In this document: positions 46,439-56,179 of the stretch, piece after piece
Numbering within the stretch: position 1 is the first letter of the stretch
How the letters are laid out: each line of letters opens with the position of its first letter
Assembly (NCBI RefSeq): GCF_002278075.1
Contig: NZ_CP022990.1
Span: forward strand, 1-64,000
Direction: 5' to 3'
DNA from: Paraburkholderia aromaticivorans
GTDB lineage: Bacteria; Pseudomonadota; Gammaproteobacteria; Burkholderiales; Burkholderiaceae
Length of the DNA stretch: 64,000 nucleotides
Translations under genes and position numbers: made by a program
Notes under the pieces: generated by a model
Databases searched by the model: none
What the model was told of the DNA's origin: nothing
The model's input: the letters and a program-made list of their open reading frames with translations, nothing else

Positions 46439-47584
46439 ATGTTCAATCCACTCAGCATTCTTCTCGTCACCGTTCTATCGGGCGTCATGGCAATCGCCGT
46501 GCTCGGATCGTTGTGGCGCGCGGCGATTCCCGGCGTCGGCTATTGGGTGTCGGCCAACGCCGTGGCGATCGTCGCGCTGCTCGCTTTCGCCCTGCAAGGC
46601 CATGCGTCGCAGTGGTTGACCTTCGTGGCGTCCAACGTCCTGATGGCGGCTTCGCTGCTGCTGGTGGTGGAAGGTTGTTTGCGCTTTCTGGGGCGGCGCG
46701 CGCGGCTCTGGCCGGCCTACCTCGGGCTCGTCGCGGTGCTGCTCGGCATCTCGTACTGGACCTTCGCCGCGCCGAACTTCAACGCGCGCGTCGCGCTGGT
46801 GTCGGCGTTTCACGCGAGCCTTTATGTCGTGCTCGGCGTGGCGATGCTGCGCGGGCGTCCCGCGAACCGGCCGCGCTACAGCTATTACTTCCTCGCGGGA
46901 GCGGCCCTGCTCCTGTTCGCCGCGCATACCGCGCGCGGGCTGATGTACGGCTTTGGCTGGCTGACGCAGACCGGTCTGCTGCAGGTGTCGCCGTCCAACA
47001 TCATTTTTCTCGCGCTCGGCATTCTGGCGTCGCCGTGTCTGTCGATCGGCGTGGTGATGCTGGCGCACGACCGCCTCGCGCAACGGCTCGAACGGCTCGC
47101 CAATATCGATGAGCTGACGGGCGCGCTGTCGCGCCGCGCGTTTCTGGCGGCCGGCGGCGCGCTGCTGGACGCGTCGCTGCGAAGCCGTTCGCCGCTGGCG
47201 ATGGCGATCATCGACATCGACTCGTTCAAGGCCGTCAACGACCGGCACGGCCACGCCGCCGGCGACCAGGTGCTGAGCCACTTCGCCACGTTCGTCGCGC
47301 GCAACCTGCGGGCGGGCGACGTGTTCGGCCGGCTGGGCGGCGAGGAATTCGGCGTGCTGTGCCCGCTCACCACCACCGCGGAGGCGGCGGGCCTGCTCGA
47401 GCGTCTGCGGACCCGCCTCGCGGCGGCCGCGCCGGACGAGTTGCCGCGCGGGCTGCGCTACACCTTCAGCGTCGGCGTGGACCAACTGCGGCGCGACGAA
47501 TCGCTCGCCCAGTTGATGGCGCGGGCCGATGGCGCGTTGTACGCCGCCAAGGCGTCAGGCCGCGACCGGGTGATGACGGCGTAG
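46439..47584 (+). CDS. Membrane-bound GGDEF diguanylate cyclase
   Basis: This 381-residue protein starts at ATG 46439 (MFNPLSILLVTVLSG). Six to seven helices (about residues 5-210) form an N-terminal membrane sensor without a named family. A short coiled coil (LAQRLERLANIDELTGALSR) leads to the GGDEF domain (about 220-380). The active site GGEEF at about 300 is intact and RAGD upstream is a complete I-site, so it should make c-di-GMP with feedback control. It is divergent from the bcs operon, whose BcsA carries a PilZ domain, making it a plausible local source of the activator. Confidence 0.92.
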   Translation: MFNPLSILLVTVLSGVMAIAVLGSLWRAAIPGVGYWVSANAVAIVALLAFALQGHASQWLTFVASNVLMAASLLLVVEGCLRFLGRRARLWPAYLGLVAVLLGISYWTFAAPNFNARVALVSAFHASLYVVLGVAMLRGRPANRPRYSYYFLAGAALLLFAAHTARGLMYGFGWLTQTGLLQVSPSNIIFLALGILASPCLSIGVVMLAHDRLAQRLERLANIDELTGALSRRAFLAAGGALLDASLRSRSPLAMAIIDIDSFKAVNDRHGHAAGDQVLSHFATFVARNLRAGDVFGRLGGEEFGVLCPLTTTAEAAGLLERLRTRLAAAAPDELPRGLRYTFSVGVDQLRRDESLAQLMARADGALYAAKASGRDRVMTA

Positions 47585-47701
47585 GGCAGACGGCGCGGAA
47601 ACGGAAATTTCGCGGCATTTGCATGAAAGGCATAAATATTTGTCAGATGTTTGCCGATATCCATTGGCAGAGTGACCGGAACCCGGCTGATATCTATCAA
47701 T

Positions 47702-50035
47702 ATGCTTTCCACCTCACAGCAGCACCCGCCCGATTCCGGTCTACGCGATCGCTTCCACCTGCGCTCGCTCGAGCACCAGCGTCCGCTGTCCACGGCGACC
47801 ATGGCGTTCACGGTGGTCGCGTTCCTGTGCTTCGTCGGGGCGCGCAACCTGGTCGACGGCCCGGCCACGCCGCTCGCGTACCGGCTCGCATGCGCGCTGC
47901 TGCTCGCCCTGCTGGTGCTGGCGATCCCGCGCGCGAACTCGACCTGGCTATTCGGCCTGATCGGCGTGGCTTACTCGCAGGTATTGGTGGCGGGCCTCGC
48001 GCTGAACATTGCCGGGGTCGCCCAGCCGCTGCTGTGGGCGCTGCCGGCGCTGGTCGTGATACCGGTCTGCGCGGCGCCGCTGTGGCTCACGCCCACGCAT
48101 TTCGTCGTCGGCACCGCGCTTTTCTATGCGACGGCGTTCGCGCTCCTGTCCGGCGAGCCGCTCACGCATGACATCGGCGTCGTGGTGGGGATGTGGGTCG
48201 GGGCGATCGCCGCGCCGACCGCCGCCGTGTTTCATTTCGGCTTCTACCGGTTTCGCCGCAGCCACTTTCTGCTTGAGAGCCAACTCGCGCAACTCGCGGC
48301 GACCGACCCGCTGACCGGCCTGCAAAACCGCCGTGCGTTCGTCAAGCAGGCAGAGCGCCGGCTCGAGACCCTCACGCCGGAGACGCGGGTCAGCGCGATC
48401 TTTCTCGATATCGACAACTTCAAATCCCTGAACGACCGCTTCGGCCATGCGGTGGGCGACCACGCGCTTTATCAGGTTGCCCAGGTGCTGATGGACGAGG
48501 CTTCGGCTGACGACAGCGTGAGCCGGATCGGCGGCGAGGAATTCGCGCTGCTGCTGCGCGACGGGCTGACCGGCGCGCTTCAACTGGCCGAACGGCTGCG
48601 CGTTGCGATTGCCGCGATCGAGCGGCCGGACGGCCGGCTGACCGCGAGCTTCGGGGTCGCCGAGCATCGCGGCGGGGAAACCATCATGATGCTGCTCGAT
48701 CGCGCCGACGAGGCCTTGCTGCGCGCCAAGCACTCCGGCAGAAACCGCGTGTGCGCCGAACTGCCGCTGCCGCGCGACGCGTGGCATCTGCTTGCCGGCG
48801 AGGCAGGCGCCGGGGACGCGGCGGCGGGTCAACGTCATCGATGGGAGGATTACTACCTCACCTCGCATTTCCAGCCGCTCTACAGTTTGTCGCATCAGAA
48901 GCAGGTGGGGTTCGAAGCCTTGCTGCGCGGCGAGCAGCGCGACGGCACGCTGGTGCCGCCCGCGGTGCTGTTCGCGCCGAAGCCCTCCAGCGACGAAGGC
49001 GCGCTCGACCGCGCGAGTCATACCGTGCATCTGGCCAATGCTCGCGGGTCGCTGCCCGACGGCGCGTGGCTCTTCCTCAACATTTTGCCGGCCACGTTCA
49101 TCGCCGAAGGTTATGCGGATCAACTGGCGAAGATCGTGCGGGCCGTGGGTCTCGAACCCGAGCGCGTGGTTCTGGAGATTCTCGAATCGCACGGCGGCAG
49201 CGTCGACGACATGTCGCGGGCGGCGGCGTTGTACCGCGAGCACGGTTTCCTGATCGCCGTCGACGATTTCGGCGCGGGTCAGTCGAACCTCGACCGGCTG
49301 TTCAGGATTCGCCCGGACCTCGTCAAGCTCGACGGCGAACTGATTCGCGCGACGAGCCACGGCACCGAGCAGCCGATTCTGCCGAAGCTCGTGTCGTTGC
49401 TGCATCAGGCGGGGATGCTGGTGGTCGTCGAAGGCGTGGAGACCACCGAGGAGCTGATTCTCGCCGTGGAATCGAATGTCGATTTCGCGCAGGGTTATCT
49501 GCTGGGCCGGCCGGCAGCGGAGATTGCGCCGCCGGAGTCGGTGCATCGGCGCATCGACGACGCGTTCGAGGTCATCGCGCATGGTCGCGCGCATCAGCAC
49601 GCGTTGTTCGAATCCGAAGTGGAGCCTTACCGGGCCGGTTTGCGGCTCGCCGCCGACGCGTTGCTGGCCGGCGTGGGCATGGAAGAGGCGTTCGCCTCGC
49701 TGGCAAGGTTCGACAGATGCGTCAGCTGTTTCATCCTCGACGACTCGGGCCGGCAGATCGGTCTGGAAGTGCCGGGGCCGGCCTGGAGCAATGACGGGGC
49801 CTCGCTGCAACCGGTGGCGAATCCGCGCGATGCGCGGTGGGATCATCGTCCGTATTTCCGCAATGCGGTGCTGTTGCCGGGCGTGGCGGTGGCGAGCAAT
49901 CCTTATCTTTCGCTGGCGAGCGGCCGGCCGTGTATCGCGGTGACGCTGGCGGTGCAGTTTACCGCCGGGCGCTCGGTGATCGGGGTCGAACTGGATTGGT
50001 CGGCGCTCGGGCTGCCGTGGCCTGCGCGGGAATAG
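47702..50035 (+). CDS. Membrane GGDEF-EAL protein with C-terminal sensor-like domain
   Basis: This 777-residue dual c-di-GMP enzyme has six or seven helices (about residues 30-185) and a GGDEF domain (about 200-360) with intact GGEEF near 277 but no RxxD I-site (SADD instead). Its EAL domain (about 385-640) has the EALLR motif near 405, FLNILP, LEILE, VDDFGAG, VKLDGE, VEGVETTEE and QGYLLGRP, so the catalytic residues look complete. The last 130 residues (HQHALFESE to the end) resemble the YkuI_C / PDC-like domain that follows EAL in some proteins. A TTG at 47651 and a GTG at 47672 are alternative starts. Both activities are possible; phosphodiesterase is likely. Confidence 0.88.
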   Translation: MLSTSQQHPPDSGLRDRFHLRSLEHQRPLSTATMAFTVVAFLCFVGARNLVDGPATPLAYRLACALLLALLVLAIPRANSTWLFGLIGVAYSQVLVAGLALNIAGVAQPLLWALPALVVIPVCAAPLWLTPTHFVVGTALFYATAFALLSGEPLTHDIGVVVGMWVGAIAAPTAAVFHFGFYRFRRSHFLLESQLAQLAATDPLTGLQNRRAFVKQAERRLETLTPETRVSAIFLDIDNFKSLNDRFGHAVGDHALYQVAQVLMDEASADDSVSRIGGEEFALLLRDGLTGALQLAERLRVAIAAIERPDGRLTASFGVAEHRGGETIMMLLDRADEALLRAKHSGRNRVCAELPLPRDAWHLLAGEAGAGDAAAGQRHRWEDYYLTSHFQPLYSLSHQKQVGFEALLRGEQRDGTLVPPAVLFAPKPSSDEGALDRASHTVHLANARGSLPDGAWLFLNILPATFIAEGYADQLAKIVRAVGLEPERVVLEILESHGGSVDDMSRAAALYREHGFLIAVDDFGAGQSNLDRLFRIRPDLVKLDGELIRATSHGTEQPILPKLVSLLHQAGMLVVVEGVETTEELILAVESNVDFAQGYLLGRPAAEIAPPESVHRRIDDAFEVIAHGRAHQHALFESEVEPYRAGLRLAADALLAGVGMEEAFASLARFDRCVSCFILDDSGRQIGLEVPGPAWSNDGASLQPVANPRDARWDHRPYFRNAVLLPGVAVASNPYLSLASGRPCIAVTLAVQFTAGRSVIGVELDWSALGLPWPARE

Positions 50036-50084
50036 CGCCTTCTCTCACGCCGCGGGCTCCCGTGTCGCCAATCAGCGGATTCGC

Positions 50085-50888
50085 TCAATACCCGCCCTTG
50101 GGCGACGCCGCCATCGCTGTCGTCTTTTTATACGACGCCGCCAGATCCGCTGCGGCGCGGCTCAGCAAGCCCGTGTCGGTGCCGACCGCGACGAAGGTGG
50201 CGCCCGCTTCGAGATAGTCGGCGGCAATCGCCGAATCGGGGGCGAGCACGCCCGCCGCCTTGCCCGCGCCCCGCACGGTGCGGATGCCGTTGCGAATCGC
50301 TTCGCGCACGCTGGCGTCGCCGGGTTTGCCCAGCAGGCCCATCGACGCACTCAGATCCGCTGGTCCGAAGAACACGCCGTCGACGCCATCCACGGCTGCA
50401 ATTGCCGGCAAATTCTCCAGGCCCCGCACGGTTTCCACCTGCACCAGCACGCACAATTCGTCGGCCGCCGTGTTCAGGTAATCCGGTATCCGGTTCCAGC
50501 GCGATGCGCGCGCCAACGCACTGCCTACACCGCGAATGCCTGCTGGCGGATAACGGGTGGCCGAGACCGCATCGGCGGCCTCGTCGGGTGTGTCGATCAT
50601 CGGCAGAAGCAGGGTTTGGGCGCCGATGTCGAGCAATTGCTTGATCAACGCGCTGTCGCTGCGCACGGGGCGCACCACCGGGTGTGATGCATACGCGGCC
50701 ACCGCCTGCAATTGGGCCAGCGTGCTGCGCACGTCGTTCGGCGCATGCTCGTTATCGACCAGCAGCCAGTCGAAACCCGCGGTGGCCAGCAGCTCGGTCA
50801 CGTAAGCGTCGGCGAGCGCGGCCCACAGGCCGAATTGCGGTTCGCCTGCGGCGAGAGCGCGCTTGAAAGGGTTTTGCGGTAGGGACAT
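50085..50888 (-). CDS. hpaI: 4-hydroxy-2-oxoheptanedioate aldolase HpaI
   Basis: This 267-residue class II aldolase performs the last step of the pathway, splitting 4-hydroxy-2-oxoheptanedioate into pyruvate and succinate semialdehyde. Family marks are [67 protein letters not shown] (metal-binding Glu) and [10 protein letters not shown] (metal-binding Asp). It is the last gene of the hpa operon, 22 bases after hpaH. Confidence 0.95.
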   Translation of the reverse strand: MSLPQNPFKRALAAGEPQFGLWAALADAYVTELLATAGFDWLLVDNEHAPNDVRSTLAQLQAVAAYASHPVVRPVRSDSALIKQLLDIGAQTLLLPMIDTPDEAADAVSATRYPPAGIRGVGSALARASRWNRIPDYLNTAADELCVLVQVETVRGLENLPAIAAVDGVDGVFFGPADLSASMGLLGKPGDASVREAIRNGIRTVRGAGKAAGVLAPDSAIAADYLEAGATFVAVGTDTGLLSRAAADLAASYKKTTAMAASPKGGY

Positions 50889-50910
50889 GTCGTTGTCGAG
50901 TCGAATGAGC

Positions 50911-51714
50911 TCAGATGAAGTTCAGGCCGATGCTGCCCAGCGGGCCATAGTCGACATGAAAAGTGTCGCCCGCGCGCGCGGGGATCGGGCTGGTGAACGA
51001 ACCGCTCAGGATCACGTCGCCGGCGTTGAGCGTTTCGTCGTACGGGGCGATCTTGTTGGCGAGCCACGCCACGCCGGTGGCCGGATGATTCAATACCGCG
51101 GCGGCCAGCCCGCTTTCCTCCACCGCGCCATTCTTGTAAAGCAAAGCGCCGACCCAGCGCAGATCGACGTCGAGCGGCCGCACGGGGCGGCCGCCCAGCA
51201 CGATCCCCGCATTCGCCGCGAAGTCCGAGATCGTGTCGAAGACTTTGCGCGGCGCTCTGGTCTCGCGGTCGAACTGTTCGATGCGCGCGTCGATGATCTC
51301 CACGGCCGGCGTCACGTAAGCGGTCGCGTCCAGCACGTCGAACAGCGTCACGCCCGGGCCCGTTAGCGGCTTGCTCAGCACGAACGCCAGTTCCACTTCC
51401 ACGCGCGGCGCGATGAAGCGGTCCACGCGGATGTCCTGGCCGTTCTCGATGAACATGCTGTCGAGCAGCGGCGCATAGTCGGGCTCGTCGATCTGCGACG
51501 AGCGCTGCATGGCGCGCGAGGTGAGGCCGATTTTGCGGCCCTTGATCACGTGGCCTTCGGCGAGCTTGAGCTTCACCCACTCGCGCTGGATCGCATAGCC
51601 GTCCTGCACGGTCATCTGCGGATAGGCGGCCGAGAAGTGCCGCAGTTGAGTCCGCGTTTTCTCGGCGTGGTCGAGTTGTGCCGCGAGCTCGCGGATAGTC
51701 TGTTCGTCTAGCAT
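50911..51714 (-). CDS. hpaH: 2-oxo-hept-4-ene-1,7-dioate hydratase HpaH
   Basis: This 267-residue metal-dependent hydratase adds water to 2-oxohept-4-enedioate, giving the HpaI substrate. It belongs to the MhpD/HpcG hydratase group, seen in [25 protein letters not shown] (metal-binding Glu pair), [18 protein letters not shown] and [13 protein letters not shown]. The catalytic Lys lies in the GRKIGLTS block. It is co-transcribed with hpaF (20-base gap) and hpaI. Confidence 0.95.
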   Translation of the reverse strand: MLDEQTIRELAAQLDHAEKTRTQLRHFSAAYPQMTVQDGYAIQREWVKLKLAEGHVIKGRKIGLTSRAMQRSSQIDEPDYAPLLDSMFIENGQDIRVDRFIAPRVEVELAFVLSKPLTGPGVTLFDVLDATAYVTPAVEIIDARIEQFDRETRAPRKVFDTISDFAANAGIVLGGRPVRPLDVDLRWVGALLYKNGAVEESGLAAAVLNHPATGVAWLANKIAPYDETLNAGDVILSGSFTSPIPARAGDTFHVDYGPLGSIGLNFI

Positions 51715-51734
51715 GGTGGAGTCTCGATGAGCCG

Positions 51735-52148
51735 CTATTCAGCCTTCAGGCGCGCGTGCAGGTTGTTGTGTTTCCACGTACCGGCTTCGCTGAATTCGTT
51801 GATCTCCAGCGACAACGCCAGGCCGTGCTGTTCGAATTGAGCGGCGAAGTGCTGTTTGATCAGCGCGAACAACGCATCGCCGGTGGCCTGTCTGGTGGCT
51901 TCGGAGCGGCCCGCGCCGATCTTCAGGTTCGCATGCAGGAAGGCGGCGTCGGCGCGTCCGTCGGCGATGCAGTACTGCTCGCAGCGCAACGCGCGCACCC
52001 GGATGCCGCCGAGCGGATAGACGCGCTGTTCGCTTTCGTTGCCAGTTTCACGCTGCGTGTCGAGGCAATGCGCGAGCGCATTGCACAGTTCTCCGATGCT
52101 TTCTTCGCCGGCAAGGTTGGCGCTGTATTCGAGTGTCAGATGCGGCAC
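51735..52148 (-). CDS. hpaF: 5-carboxymethyl-2-hydroxymuconate isomerase HpaF
   Basis: This 137-residue tautomerase-superfamily enzyme acts on the dehydrogenase product in the homoprotocatechuate pathway. Pro2, the catalytic base, directly follows the start ([13 protein letters not shown]). Arg residues of the [12 protein letters not shown] segment, near the middle, fit the substrate-binding Arg sites. The length matches CHMI enzymes of about 125 residues with a slightly longer C-terminus. It lies 21 bases after hpaD. Confidence 0.93.
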   Translation of the reverse strand: MPHLTLEYSANLAGEESIGELCNALAHCLDTQRETGNESEQRVYPLGGIRVRALRCEQYCIADGRADAAFLHANLKIGAGRSEATRQATGDALFALIKQHFAAQFEQHGLALSLEINEFSEAGTWKHNNLHARLKAE

Positions 52149-52169
52149 GGTGAACTCCTTGGTTGCGGC

Positions 52170-53033
52170 TCAGGCGGGCAGCGGCGTGACCGGAAAGATC
52201 GCGTTGATCTGCCCGGTGCCCGAACTGCCGAAGTACGGCGTGACGACTTCCACCTTGCCGTCGTAGCGATCCCAGCCGAGCGCGCCGAGCAGCATGGCCG
52301 TGTCGTGCATGCCGCCTTCGCCCCAGCATTTTTCGTTGTAGAGCGGCAGCATGTCGCAGAAGGTCTTCCAGTCGCCGGCTTCCCACAACTCGACCACCTT
52401 GCGGTCCATCTGTTCGAGAAACGGATTCCACACCTTGTGCATGAACTGCTCGGCCGTGCCGTTGTTGGCGAAGTGGTGGCTGAGCGACCCGCTCGCCAGA
52501 ATCGCGACGGTGCCGTCGTAGCGCTCCTCGATCGCCTTGCGTACCGCGAGGCCGAAACGCACGCTCGTGTCGAGGTCATGCCACACGCACCAGCCTGCTA
52601 CCGACACGGTCTTGAAGTGCTGATCCGCATTCATATAGCGCATCGGCACCAGCGTGCCATATTCGAGTTCGAGCGAGGTGTCGCTGTGCGCGCGGCTTTT
52701 CACGCCCATTTCGTTGGCGACTTCGGCGATCAGATTGCCGAGTTCGACATTGCCCGGATACGCGTACGGCATGTTCTTGATGAAATGCGGCAGTTCGTTG
52801 CTCGTGTAGTTACCCTGGAAATTCGCCGCGCAATTGATGTGATATTCGCTGTTCACGAGCCAATGCACGTCGAACACGACGATCGTATCCACGCCCAGTT
52901 CGCGGCAACGCCGGCCGATTTCATGATGGCCGTCGATCGCGGGCCGACGGCAGCCCTTATGCGGACCGTCGAGTTCGGACAGATACAGCGACGGGACGTG
53001 CGTCACTTTTGCCGCCAATGCGAGTTTGCCCAT
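52170..53033 (-). CDS. hpaD: 3,4-dihydroxyphenylacetate (homoprotocatechuate) 2,3-dioxygenase HpaD
   Basis: This ring-cleaving extradiol dioxygenase is of the LigB (type III) superfamily. It opens homoprotocatechuate to 5-carboxymethyl-2-hydroxymuconate semialdehyde. It has 287 residues from ATG 53033, which overlaps the hpaE stop as TGATG; the frame continues to 53114 but that part is antisense to hpaE. Metal-binding His candidates lie in the VTHVPSL region (about residue 12) and in HH of SLSHHFANNG (about 196). VFDVHWLVNSEYHINC is a family block. Confidence 0.94.
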   Translation of the reverse strand: MGKLALAAKVTHVPSLYLSELDGPHKGCRRPAIDGHHEIGRRCRELGVDTIVVFDVHWLVNSEYHINCAANFQGNYTSNELPHFIKNMPYAYPGNVELGNLIAEVANEMGVKSRAHSDTSLELEYGTLVPMRYMNADQHFKTVSVAGWCVWHDLDTSVRFGLAVRKAIEERYDGTVAILASGSLSHHFANNGTAEQFMHKVWNPFLEQMDRKVVELWEAGDWKTFCDMLPLYNEKCWGEGGMHDTAMLLGALGWDRYDGKVEVVTPYFGSSGTGQINAIFPVTPLPA

Positions 53034-54490
53034 CAAACACCCCAGCGCGGAATGTGATGCGAGCCGAGCGACACGCAGACGTTCTTCGGTTCGAGGAACA
53101 CTTCGTAACTCCACGTGCCGCCTTCGCGGCCCACGCCGGAAGCCTTGGTGCCGCCGAACGGCTGACGCAGATCACGCACGTTCTGGCTGTTGACGAAGCA
53201 CATGCCGGCTTCGACCGCCGCCGCGACGCGCAGCGCGCGGCCCGAATTCTCGGTCCAGATGTAGCTCGACAAACCGTAGGAGATGTCGTTGGCGAGCTTG
53301 ATTGCGTCGGCTTCGTGGTCGAATGGAATCAGGCAGGCGACCGGGCCGAAGATCTCTTCCTGCGCGATGCGCATGCGGTTGTCGACATCGACGAATACGG
53401 TGGGTTGAACGAAGTTGCCTTGGCGCAGGGCGTCGGGCAGCTCCGGCGTGTCGAGGCCGCCGCACGCGAGCGTCGCGCCTTCTTTCGGGCCGAGTTCGAT
53501 ATAGCTGCGCACCTTCGCCAGATGGCCCTGACTGATCATGGGGCCGACAACGGTGCTCTCGGACAGCGGGTCGCCCACGCTCAAGCGCTTCGCACGTTCG
53601 ATGAAGCGCTCGGCAAAACGCGCATAAATAGAACGTTGCACGAGAATGCGCGACCCCGCCGTGCAGCGTTCGCCGTTGTTCGAGAAAATCATGAACACGG
53701 CGGCGTCGAGCGCGCGCTCGAAATCGGCGTCGTCGAAAATCACGAACGGCGACTTGCCGCCGAGTTCCATCGAAAACTTCTTCAGCCCCGCGGTTTGCAC
53801 GATACGGTTGCCAGTCGCGGTCGAACCGGTGAACGACACGGCATGCACGTCCGGATGCGCGACCAGCGGTTCGCCGGTGTCCTTGCCGAAACCGTGCACC
53901 ACGTTCAGCACGCCGGCCGGAATGCCCGCTTCGAGCGCGAGGTTGCCGAGCATCGAGGCTGTGAGCGGCGACAGTTCGCTCATCTTCAACACGGCGGTAT
54001 TGCCGAACGCGAGACAGGGAGCGACTTTCCATGTCGCCGTCATGAACGGCACGTTCCAAGGCGAGATCAGCGCGCAGACGCCGACCGGATGAAACAGCGT
54101 GTAGTTCAGGTGCGTATCGGTCGGATACGTATGGCCGTCGACACGCGTGCACATCTCGGCGAAGTAGCTGAAGTTGTCGGCGGCGCGCGGCACGAGTTGC
54201 TTGCGCGTCTGCGAGATGGTCTGGCCGGTGTCCTTCGTTTCGGTCTCCGAGATCTGCGGCACGTTCTTCGCGATCAGCTCCCCGAGCTTGCGGACCAGCT
54301 TCGCGCGTTCCGCGGCGGGCCGGGCGGCCCATGCGGGAAACGCGTCCCTCGCGGCGCGCACGGCGGCGTCGACTTCTTCCGCGCCACCGCGGGCCACCTC
54401 GGCGAGCACCTCCTGCGTGGCCGGATTGACGGTTTCGAAGTAGTCTTTCGCGGCGCTCGACTTACCGTTGATCAAATGTTCGATTCGCAT
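53033..54490 (-). CDS. hpaE: 5-carboxymethyl-2-hydroxymuconate semialdehyde dehydrogenase HpaE
   Basis: This 485-residue NAD-dependent aldehyde dehydrogenase oxidises the ring-fission aldehyde. I use ATG 54490 (MRIEHLINGKSSAAKDYFET), which matches the HpaE N-terminus; ATG 54502 would add four residues. Catalytic Cys276 lies in NNGERCTAGS and the general-base Glu (about 242) in SMELGGKSP. NAD site FTGSTATGNRI and the HpaE-type segment NVRDLRQPFGGTKASGVGRE are present, ending HIPRWGV. The gene is translationally linked to hpaD. Confidence 0.95.
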   Translation of the reverse strand: MRIEHLINGKSSAAKDYFETVNPATQEVLAEVARGGAEEVDAAVRAARDAFPAWAARPAAERAKLVRKLGELIAKNVPQISETETKDTGQTISQTRKQLVPRAADNFSYFAEMCTRVDGHTYPTDTHLNYTLFHPVGVCALISPWNVPFMTATWKVAPCLAFGNTAVLKMSELSPLTASMLGNLALEAGIPAGVLNVVHGFGKDTGEPLVAHPDVHAVSFTGSTATGNRIVQTAGLKKFSMELGGKSPFVIFDDADFERALDAAVFMIFSNNGERCTAGSRILVQRSIYARFAERFIERAKRLSVGDPLSESTVVGPMISQGHLAKVRSYIELGPKEGATLACGGLDTPELPDALRQGNFVQPTVFVDVDNRMRIAQEEIFGPVACLIPFDHEADAIKLANDISYGLSSYIWTENSGRALRVAAAVEAGMCFVNSQNVRDLRQPFGGTKASGVGREGGTWSYEVFLEPKNVCVSLGSHHIPRWGV

Positions 54491-54515
54491 TGGTTGTCCC
54501 ATGTAAAGCTGTCCA

Positions 54516-55274
54516 TCAGGCGCGGCCGAAGTCCGCGTCGGACGCAATCGTATTGACCAGACGGCCGAGACCGTCGATTTCGCAGACCACTTCGTCGCCC
54601 GCATTGACGTTGACGATGCCTTCGGGCGTGCCGGTCAGGATCACATCGCCGGGCGCGAGGGTCATGAAGCTGCTCAGGTATTCGATCAGCGCGGGGATGT
54701 CGGTGACGAGATCGCGCGTGTTGCCGTGTTGCTGACGCGTGCCGTTCACGAACGTGCGCAGCTCCAGTTGCGTGACGTCTTCGACATCCGCGGCGTCGAC
54801 GAACCAGGGGCCGAGCACCGTGCCGCCATCGCGATTCTTCACGCGCAGGTTGGGGCGGTAGTAGTTTTCCAGGTAGTCGCGAATCGCGTAGTCGTTGGCG
54901 ATCATGTAGCCGGCCACATGCTGCATGGCGTTTTCGCGGGTGACGTTGCGCGCGGTTTGTCCGATCACGACCGCGAGTTCGCACTCGTAGTGCATGAAGG
55001 TGACGTCGGCGGGGCGGCGCGTCACGCCGCGATGACCTACCACCGTGCCCGGTCCCTTGAGAAACACGAGCGGTTCTTCCTGTTTATTGAACTGCAACTC
55101 TTTCGCATGCTCGGCGTAGTTCAAGCCGAGCGCGAAGAGCGTGCCGACTTCGATCGGGGCGAGCCAGACCACTTCGTCCTCACGCCGCACGCGGCCATCG
55201 GCAAGACGCACGCCGTCGGCATGCGGATAGGCTTCGTGAATCGCGCCTGCATACGCAACGCGGCCGCGCATCAT
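54516..55274 (-). CDS. hpaG2: HpaG2: 2-hydroxyhepta-2,4-diene-1,7-dioate isomerase/decarboxylase subunit
   Basis: This 252-residue fumarylacetoacetate-hydrolase-fold protein matches the C-terminal half of E. coli HpaG. The metal site is in MHYECELAVVIGQ, with a second block GYMIANDYAIRDYLE. FALGLNYAEHAKELQ and VILTGTPEGI are family motifs. With HpaG1 it decarboxylates 5-oxopent-3-ene-1,2,5-tricarboxylate and isomerises the product. The start overlaps the hpaG1 stop by 4 bases, showing coupling of the two halves. Confidence 0.93.
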   Translation of the reverse strand: MMRGRVAYAGAIHEAYPHADGVRLADGRVRREDEVVWLAPIEVGTLFALGLNYAEHAKELQFNKQEEPLVFLKGPGTVVGHRGVTRRPADVTFMHYECELAVVIGQTARNVTRENAMQHVAGYMIANDYAIRDYLENYYRPNLRVKNRDGGTVLGPWFVDAADVEDVTQLELRTFVNGTRQQHGNTRDLVTDIPALIEYLSSFMTLAPGDVILTGTPEGIVNVNAGDEVVCEIDGLGRLVNTIASDADFGRA

Positions 55275-56044
55275 GGCTGTTCTCCCGCTTGTTCTTCAGC
55301 CCCGACGAACGACACCGTGAGCGGCGGCATCGCGCCGATCGACAGTGTGGCCGTGTCGCCGATATGCGCGACAGGCGAACCATGCGGCACGCCGAGCGTG
55401 ACGACATCGCCCGCGCCGAGCGTCATGAAGTCGGTTACGTCCGCGAGCAGTTGCGCCACATGGCGTACCGACGACGCGGTGCTCGCGCTGAAAGCCGCGC
55501 GTTGGTTGAGCGAAACATTGACCGGCAGATCGTCCGGTGCCGGAATATGGCGCGCCGCAACCACGGCCGGTCCGACCACGCAGAAACCGTCGCGGGCCCG
55601 AAAGCGCACCGACGGCCGGTACACGCTCGCATGCGGTACGCTGAGATCGGCGACCAGCGTATAGCCGGCAATGTAGTGCCATGCCTGTTCCGCGCTGACC
55701 CGGGTTGCAGTGCGGCCAATCACGATGCCGAGCGACGCGCCGACTTCCACGCCCAATGTATCGTCCGGCACGACGACGCGGGCGCGATGCCCGGCAAGCG
55801 TATTGCGCGGTTTCAGATAGAGCACCGGCGCTCTCGGCGGGGCTTTATACGGTGCGGCGTGCATCGCATCGCCCAGCGCCGCGAGCGCGGCGCGGTCGTT
55901 CAGCAGGGTTCCGTAGACCGCACCGCAAACCGGCGCCCGACAGGCCACGCCGCGGGCAAGCAGCGTGGCCGCGGCGCGCGCATCCACGTCACGGGGCAGC
56001 GCTTCGCCTTCGGGATGCAGCAGGTGATCGGCAAGTGCAAACAT
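55271..56044 (-). CDS. hpaG1: HpaG1: 5-oxopent-3-ene-1,2,5-tricarboxylate decarboxylase subunit
   Basis: This 257-residue protein of the same fold matches the N-terminal half of E. coli HpaG. I start at ATG 56044 (MFALADHLLHPEGEAL), just after the operator region; upstream codons in the same frame run antisense to hpaR. Family blocks are APVLYLKPRNTLAGH, LGVEVGASLGIVIGRTATRV, GYTLVADLSVPHASVYRP and VVTLGVPHGSPV. It is the first gene of the leftward operon hpaG1-G2-E-D-F-H-I. Confidence 0.92.
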   Translation of the reverse strand: MFALADHLLHPEGEALPRDVDARAAATLLARGVACRAPVCGAVYGTLLNDRAALAALGDAMHAAPYKAPPRAPVLYLKPRNTLAGHRARVVVPDDTLGVEVGASLGIVIGRTATRVSAEQAWHYIAGYTLVADLSVPHASVYRPSVRFRARDGFCVVGPAVVAARHIPAPDDLPVNVSLNQRAAFSASTASSVRHVAQLLADVTDFMTLGAGDVVTLGVPHGSPVAHIGDTATLSIGAMPPLTVSFVGAEEQAGEQP

Positions 56045-56069
56045 ATTTGGCCTGTGTCCTGGCAAAAAC

Positions 56070-56083
56070 ACTAACATGTTAGT
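56070..56083. promoter_or_regulatory. 14-bp palindrome, candidate HpaR operator
   Basis: ACTAACATGTTAGT is a perfect palindrome midway between the divergent hpaG1 (start 56044) and hpaR (start 56180) genes. MarR proteins bind such sites as dimers, and HpaR of E. coli represses the hpa meta operon. Position suggests it overlaps the hpaG1 promoter and could also autoregulate hpaR. Confidence 0.75.
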
Positions 56084-56179
56084 AGTATTGCGCTTGATAT
56101 GATCCATGGTCAATAGCCTGTCGGCTGATCGCGGGTTTTCCCTTAAGTTTCGACGGCTGCTTTTTATCCATCCTCCAAT

